This document shows positions 59,819 to 64,000 of a stretch of DNA of 64,000 nucleotides, piece after piece (position 1 is the first letter of the stretch; each line of letters starts with the position of its first letter). The notes below the pieces were generated by a model that saw nothing but the letters and a program-made list of their open reading frames with translations, searched no databases and had not been told where the DNA came from. The DNA comes from an uncultured Eubacteriales bacterium. Its GTDB lineage: Bacteria > Bacillota > Clostridia > Oscillospirales > Oscillospiraceae. The DNA is taken from assembly GCA_900549485.1 (NCBI GenBank), contig UROG01000008.1, forward strand, positions 1 to 64,000. The letters run 5' to 3'. Both the position numbers and the translations under genes were made by a program.

Positions 59819-60577
59819 TTGGTTGCCCTGATAATTCTGGGAATAATAGCGTTGATAATTACAATTATTATGCTTGTCCCGATAGGCGCGGATATCGCAT
59901 ATGAAGGCGGCGAATTGAGAGTGTCGGCAAAGGCAGCCGGCGTTCTTTTTCAGATTTTTCCGAAAAATCCGGAGGATGAGTCAAAGCCCCATAAAGAAAA
60001 AAAGCCGAAGAAGGAAAAGAAACCTGAGAAGACTGAAAACGGAGAAAAAAAGCCGGGCAAAAAAATCAATCTGGACTTCACGTTCGATGAAATAATGACG
60101 CTCCTGAAAAAAGTCCTTAACGGTTTTGGAATACTCGGAAAAAAATTCAGAGTGGACAGATTCCTTCTGGATTACACTGCGGGCGGGGATGACCCGTATC
60201 AGACAGCTGTGGTTTTCGGGAATGTCAACGCAGCGCTGAACATTCTTGCACCGATCTGTGCTCAGCGTTTCGATGTAAACGATCTGTATGTCCGCACGGA
60301 TGTTGATTTTACCTCGGAAAAAACCGTACTTGATTTCGGAATAGCGCTTACGATCCGTATCGGCGCGATATTCCGTATGGTATTTGCAATTTTATTCGGC
60401 GCTCTCGGCGTCCTCATCAGAAATAAGCTGAGACACCTGAAAGAAAAGCTTGCGCGGAAGCTGCGCGGCGAAAAAGATGAGCCCTCTGAACAAATTACTG
60501 AAAACGATATTACTGAAAACGATATAACAGATAGCAGCATACAGCAGGAAGAAAGGATTGACAAAAATGGAAAATAA
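59819..60577 (+). CDS. DUF2953 (YtfI-like) membrane-associated protein
   Basis: Protein of 252 residues: one N-terminal membrane segment, a Lys/Glu-rich linker (about 55-80), a DUF2953-type middle (KFRVDRFLLDYTAGGDDPYQTA) and a second hydrophobic stretch near 185-205. It always sits before ytfJ in sporulating Firmicutes and is presumed sporulation-related. The start is TTG 59819 behind GAGGAG. It overlaps the next gene by 11 bases. Confidence 0.82.
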   Translation: MVALIILGIIALIITIIMLVPIGADIAYEGGELRVSAKAAGVLFQIFPKNPEDESKPHKEKKPKKEKKPEKTENGEKKPGKKINLDFTFDEIMTLLKKVLNGFGILGKKFRVDRFLLDYTAGGDDPYQTAVVFGNVNAALNILAPICAQRFDVNDLYVRTDVDFTSEKTVLDFGIALTIRIGAIFRMVFAILFGALGVLIRNKLRHLKEKLARKLRGEKDEPSEQITENDITENDITDSSIQQEERIDKNGK

Positions 60578-60950
60578 CCCTATCAGCAACCTTATGCAGA
60601 GTACGATGGAAAACGTAAAGAATATGCTCAAGGTCGATACCGTTGTCGGCGACCCGATAGTGACGCCGGACGGGATAACGCTTGTGCCGATTTCAAAAGT
60701 CAGCGTTGCCTTTGGCGGCGGCGGAGTCGAATTCGGCGCAAAGAAGGAAGGGGCAGACAAACCGTATGGCGGCGGAAACGCAACGGGCGTCAAGATCGAG
60801 CCTATCGGATTCCTTGTTATAAAAGAAGGTACGGTCAGAATGATCAATGTTATGCCTCCTGCGAGCAATACCGTTGACAGGATCATTGACCTCGTTCCGC
60901 AGGTCATGGATCGCGTGGATGCTTTTATCGACAAGCAGAATAATAAATAA
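60567..60950 (+). CDS. ytfJ: GerW/YtfJ-family spore protein
   Basis: Protein of 127 residues with the family glycine-rich core (GDPIVTPDGITLVPISKVSVAFGGGG, GGGNATGVKIEPIGFLVI). In Bacillus the homologue is needed for normal germination. The ATG at 60567 follows GAAAGGA. It supports a sporulating host, together with the SASP gene. Confidence 0.93.
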   Translation: MENNPISNLMQSTMENVKNMLKVDTVVGDPIVTPDGITLVPISKVSVAFGGGGVEFGAKKEGADKPYGGGNATGVKIEPIGFLVIKEGTVRMINVMPPASNTVDRIIDLVPQVMDRVDAFIDKQNNK

Positions 60951-60951
60951 C

Positions 60952-61164
60952 AGACTGTCAAAAAACTATGTATTAAAGTCAGATAGCAGAGCAGCGGGGG
61001 AGCTTGAGGGGGCAAGGCACGCCTCAAAATGGATAAACCGCCGTCGAAAACCTTGATATACCAAGGCTTTCCGCCGAGCATTTTGAACTCTTTCAAAATG
61101 CTGTTGCCGAAAGCGCGGTCAAAAAAGTCCTTACAGGACTTTTTTGACAAGCTGAAATAAAGCA
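60952..61164. repeat. Dispersed palindromic repeat, copy 2
   Basis: Same ends as copy 1 at 43510 (AGACTGTCAAAAAA and TTTTTTGACAAGCTGAA) and the same flanking blocks (GAGCTTGAGGGGG, ATGGATAAACCGCCGTCG). The central block around GCATTTTGAA/TTCAAAATGC is in the opposite orientation relative to the ends. It follows ytfJ directly and includes a terminator-like AGTCC-ttac-AGGACTTTTTT. Confidence 0.85.
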
Positions 61165-61215
61165 GGTGTTTTTTCACCGCCGGTTTACAGACGGAATATT
61201 AAAAAAATTACTGTA

Positions 61216-61259
61216 AATAATAAGCACTGCCCGATAACAGAGGGGTGGTGCTTATTATT
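61216..61259 (+). promoter_or_regulatory. Hairpin enclosing the ribosome site of the carboxypeptidase gene
   Basis: AATAATAAGCAC (61216-61227) and GTGCTTATTATT (61248-61259) form a perfect 12-bp stem. The 20-base loop carries AGGGG, and the 3' arm contains the likely GTG start. This would limit translation unless the stem opens. Confidence 0.6.
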
Positions 61260-62309
61260 AAGATTATTAAAAAAATACTTGCTTTTGCCGCCGTTTTTCT
61301 CCTGCTGGAAAAGAGCTGTGCATATTGTGAAGAGCCCGTCGTGAATATCAGCGCGCAGTCAGCCGTTGTGATGTGGAACGGGGAGATCATATATGAAAAA
61401 CAGCCGGGGATTAAGCTTCCTGTGGCCAGTACGACAAAGCTTATGACGGCGCTCATAGCTGCCGAGCGCTGCAATATGGGCGAACGGATCGAGGTAGTGG
61501 AAGAGGACTGCCGGATCGAAGGCTCGACAATGTATCTCCGTCCGGGAGAAACGGTAACGGCTGAAGAACTGCTTGAGGGGCTGCTTCTTGAGTCGGGGAA
61601 CGACGCTGCCGCGTCCCTTGCCAGGTATATTGCAGGGGATATATTAAGCTTTGTGCAGCTTATGAATGAGAGAGCGTCGGAACTGTCGATGACATCTACG
61701 CATTTCTGCAATCCCCACGGACTTCCCGCCGACGGACATTATTCCACGGCAGAGGATATGGCGCTGCTGATGCAGGAATGTCTCAAGAACGAAACCGTGC
61801 GCAATATAATGGCGATGAAAAGCTGCGCCGTCAAGGGGAGAACGCTTATAAACCACAATAAGCTTCTGTATAAATGCAAGGGGTGTACCGGCGGGAAAAC
61901 CGGCTATACGGAAGCGGCAGGAAGATGCCTTGTGTCAAGCTGCAAAAGAAACGGGGCGGAGCTTGTGTGTGTTACGCTGAATGCGCCGGACGATTGGAAC
62001 GACCATATTTATTTGTATGATCGGGCTTTCTCGGAGTATTCAATAAGAAATGTTACGGAGGGAATGCGATTTTCCGTTCCCGTGATCGGCGGAAAGGAAA
62101 AGTGGGCACACCTTGTCCCGGAAACCGAAGCGGAAGTGTTTGTAAGCAAAAAATCGCAGGTGGCTGTTACGGCAAAGCTGCCATGGTTTACCTTTGCTCC
62201 TGTGGAAAGCGGGGAAGCGGCGGGAAAAGCGATAATTACTGTTGACGGAAAGTACAGAGGGGAGTATCCTCTTATTTGCAGCGAAGATATCGAGTCTGAT
62301 AATTCCTGA
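61245..62309 (+). CDS. D-alanyl-D-alanine carboxypeptidase (serine, S11 family)
   Basis: Exported DD-peptidase of 354 residues that trims peptidoglycan stem peptides. It has a signal peptide (about 1-28), SxxK as ASTTKLM, SGN as ESGNDAA, and KTG as GKTGYT; a C-terminal beta domain is present. The gene follows ytfJ as in other clostridia (DacF/DacB type, spore cortex or vegetative). The start is GTG (61245 or 61248) within a hairpin, very close to the AGGGG site. Confidence 0.9.
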   Translation: MVLIIKIIKKILAFAAVFLLLEKSCAYCEEPVVNISAQSAVVMWNGEIIYEKQPGIKLPVASTTKLMTALIAAERCNMGERIEVVEEDCRIEGSTMYLRPGETVTAEELLEGLLLESGNDAAASLARYIAGDILSFVQLMNERASELSMTSTHFCNPHGLPADGHYSTAEDMALLMQECLKNETVRNIMAMKSCAVKGRTLINHNKLLYKCKGCTGGKTGYTEAAGRCLVSSCKRNGAELVCVTLNAPDDWNDHIYLYDRAFSEYSIRNVTEGMRFSVPVIGGKEKWAHLVPETEAEVFVSKKSQVAVTAKLPWFTFAPVESGEAAGKAIITVDGKYRGEYPLICSEDIESDNS

Positions 62310-62332
62310 TATAAACGAAGCGGAGATAATCG

Positions 62333-63040
62333 ATGAAAGAACGGCTTCAGAAGATCATTTCCTCTGCGGGGCTGATGTCCCGCAGAGCGGCGGAGAAGTA
62401 TATAGAAGACGGCCGCGTTACAGTGAACGGCGCAACGGCGGCTTTGGGAGCAAAAGCGGATACGGATGCTGACGTTATATTGCTGGACGGCAGACCGCTG
62501 CCTGAAAACAATAAAAAAATATATGTCATGCTCAACAAGCCGAAGGGGTATGTCACGACGATGAAGGACGAAAAGGGGCGGAAAAACGTTACCGAGCTTG
62601 TGAAAGACGCAGACGCCCGCCTGTACCCCGTGGGCAGGCTCGATATGTATTCGGAGGGGCTTATCATCATGACAAATGACGGGGACTTTGCAAATAAACT
62701 GATGCACCCGTCTCATAATTTCAGCAAGGTGTATCGGACGTGGGTTCAGGGAGAAGACATAGGTGCTGCGGTCGAATACCTGCGATGCCCGATAGATATA
62801 GACGGGTATACCGTCTGCGCGGAGAATGTTGATATTGAGCGGGTCTTCCCACGAGGCGCGGTTTTGCTTATCACAATTTCAGAGGGCAGGAACCGGCAGG
62901 TGAGGAAAATGTGCGAAGCATGCGGCATGAAGGTCTCAAAGCTCCTGAGAATAAGCGAAGGCCCTCTCAGACTCGGAACGCTCAAGCCGGGAGAATGGCG
63001 CTATCTGAGCGAGGAAGAGCTTTCAGATGTAATGAATTGA
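62333..63040 (+). CDS. rluB: RluB/RsuA-family 23S rRNA pseudouridine synthase
   Basis: Pseudouridine synthase of 235 residues: S4 domain (MKERLQKIISSAGLMSRRAAEKYIEDGRVTVNG region), catalytic Asp in VGRLDMYSEGLII, and SEGRNRQVRKMC. It is encoded in the conserved place after ytfJ and the carboxypeptidase. GCGGAGA precedes the ATG. Confidence 0.92.
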   Translation: MKERLQKIISSAGLMSRRAAEKYIEDGRVTVNGATAALGAKADTDADVILLDGRPLPENNKKIYVMLNKPKGYVTTMKDEKGRKNVTELVKDADARLYPVGRLDMYSEGLIIMTNDGDFANKLMHPSHNFSKVYRTWVQGEDIGAAVEYLRCPIDIDGYTVCAENVDIERVFPRGAVLLITISEGRNRQVRKMCEACGMKVSKLLRISEGPLRLGTLKPGEWRYLSEEELSDVMN

Positions 63041-63054
63041 AAGGGAACTGACCG

Positions 63055-64000
63055 ATGGGCAATACATATTATGATCTTGCGGTTATCGGCGGCGGCGCGG
63101 CAGGCATGATGTGCGCGTATCAGGCGGCGGTCAGGGGAATGAGCGTGATTCTCTTTGACCCTAACCGCCAGCTTGGAAGAAAAGTCAGGATAACCGGAAA
63201 AGGAAGATGCAATCTCACCAATAATTGCGATATAAAGACATTCATGTCAAATATTCCGGGAGACGGAAGGTTTTTATACGGCGCACTCAACAGGTTTTCC
63301 CCGCAAGATACCATGGCTTTCTTTGAATCCAACGGCCTGCCGCTCAAAACCGAGCGTGGGAACAGGGTTTTTCCCGTTTCCGACAACGCAAATGACGTGG
63401 CTGATCTTTTGACAGGGCTGTGCGCGAGAACGGGCGTAAAGCTTGTCCGAGGCAGAGTAAAAAGGATAGCTGCGGAAAACGGCGCGGTGTCGGCGGCGGA
63501 GACAACGGAGGGAAAATTTATGTGCAGAGCTGCGGCCGTCTGCACAGGCGGCATGAGCTATCCTCTCACAGGCTCCGACGGCTCAGGCTATAAGCTTGCG
63601 GAAGCTTTCGGGCATACAGTTGTACCTGCGCGAGCATCACTCGTTCCGCTTGAGAGTGATGATGATTACTGCGCGGAAATGCAGGGCTTTTCGCTGAAAA
63701 ACATCTGTCTTACCGTTTTCGAGAATGAAAAAAGCCTGTTTTCTCAGCAGGGCGAGATGCTGTTCACGCACTTCGGCATTTCAGGTCCGCTGGTACTCTC
63801 CGCAAGCTCTCATATGAGAAATTTAGGAAAAGCGCATTACCGGGCGGAAATTGACCTTAAGCCGGCTCTTGATGAAAAAAAACTTGATGCAAGGATCCTG
63901 CGTGATTTTGAAAAGTATTCGAACAGGGAATTTAAAAATGCGCTCGGCGATCTTGCGGGCAGCACGATGATTCCGGTTCTTGTCAGACTTTCCGGCATAC
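63055..64000 (+). CDS. NAD(P)/FAD-dependent oxidoreductase (BaiN/HI0933 family), truncated by window end
   Basis: The first 315 codons of a flavoprotein: FAD motif VIGGGAAGMMCAYQAA near residue 10, the family signature GRKVRITGKGRCNLTNN near 40, GGMSYPLTGSDGSGY near 165 and FTHFGISGPLVLSAS near 235. Such proteins (about 400 residues) are flavin oxidoreductases of unclear substrate; BaiN acts on bile-acid intermediates in one species. The ATG at 63055 follows AAAGGGAA. The 3' end lies beyond the window. Confidence 0.9.
   Translation, partial: MGNTYYDLAVIGGGAAGMMCAYQAAVRGMSVILFDPNRQLGRKVRITGKGRCNLTNNCDIKTFMSNIPGDGRFLYGALNRFSPQDTMAFFESNGLPLKTERGNRVFPVSDNANDVADLLTGLCARTGVKLVRGRVKRIAAENGAVSAAETTEGKFMCRAAAVCTGGMSYPLTGSDGSGYKLAEAFGHTVVPARASLVPLESDDDYCAEMQGFSLKNICLTVFENEKSLFSQQGEMLFTHFGISGPLVLSASSHMRNLGKAHYRAEIDLKPALDEKKLDARILRDFEKYSNREFKNALGDLAGSTMIPVLVRLSGI

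Noticed and set aside
60392..61177. Minus-strand open frame across DUF2953, ytfJ and the dispersed repeat
   Set aside because: It runs through the palindromic repeat and opposite two real genes; similar frames arise wherever the repeat occurs.

Overview
The window looks like a chromosome segment of a spore-forming, anaerobic gut-type Clostridium relative, most likely Oscillospiraceae-like. This placement is inferred from gene content and moderate-to-high GC; no database search was possible. Supporting signs are an alpha/beta SASP, a GerW/YtfJ sporulation protein, the scpA-scpB-DUF2953-ytfJ-dac-rluB gene order, a PPi-type phosphofructokinase, strong AGGAGG ribosome sites and Fe-S-rich redox proteins.

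Layout. 1-9.4 kb: oleate hydratase with a TetR regulator, a diacylglycerol-kinase-like lipid kinase, a YhhN membrane protein, HypA downstream of a large Fe-S/FAD oxidoreductase, and a divergent GntR regulator with a CYTH protein. 9.5-12.9 kb: a DUF3298-type lipoprotein, then rplU-rpmA-obgE without the usual prp (ysxB) gene. 13.0-21.6 kb: an integrative mobilizable element with a large serine recombinase, SHOCT-like protein, MOBP-type relaxase carrying a nested gene, MobC, a RepA-like ATPase, a DUF6076 gene broken by a TAG codon, a sigma-like protein and a RelB/RelE-type module. Its right end holds a roughly 195-bp nested palindrome.

21.7-42.9 kb: the centrepiece, an about 21-kb molybdenum-hydroxylase locus. 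A NifS-type cysteine desulfurase and an XdhC protein bracket it; both are plausible cofactor sulfuration/insertion factors. Between them lie a minus-strand set of tightly coupled genes (small protein, Mop-type aldehyde oxidoreductase, dicluster electron-transfer protein, zinc-ribbon protein, methyltransferase, C-GCAxxG-C-C protein, radical SAM enzyme, AMP-forming CoA ligase). A plus-strand set follows: MobA-like nucleotidyltransferase fused to a ModE-like helix-turn-helix, phosphatase-HD protein, DUF5714 protein, MoeA-like protein with an internal TAG, MoaA, MOSC-MogA fusion and ModABC. The two sets diverge from a promoter region containing a structured leader RNA. I read this as a self-contained module that imports molybdate, builds and sulfurates the cofactor, and runs a molybdo-hydroxylase whose substrate or extra cofactor is unknown. 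From memory it resembles the Desulfovibrio vulgaris DVU_1551-1559 neighbourhood; this was not checked.

43.0-64.0 kb: a SASP gene, a palindromic dispersed repeat (second copy at 60.95 kb), a decayed phage/ICE polyvalent-protein remnant, two phosphofructokinases and a class II aldolase, a HerA-like ATPase, CdsA, RluA-type synthase, TetR, a P-type-ATPase-like protein lacking its catalytic motifs, a site-2 protease, ScpA/ScpB, DUF2953, YtfJ, a D-Ala-D-Ala carboxypeptidase whose start lies in a hairpin, RluB, and a truncated BaiN/HI0933-type flavoprotein. No rRNA, tRNA or CRISPR array was seen.
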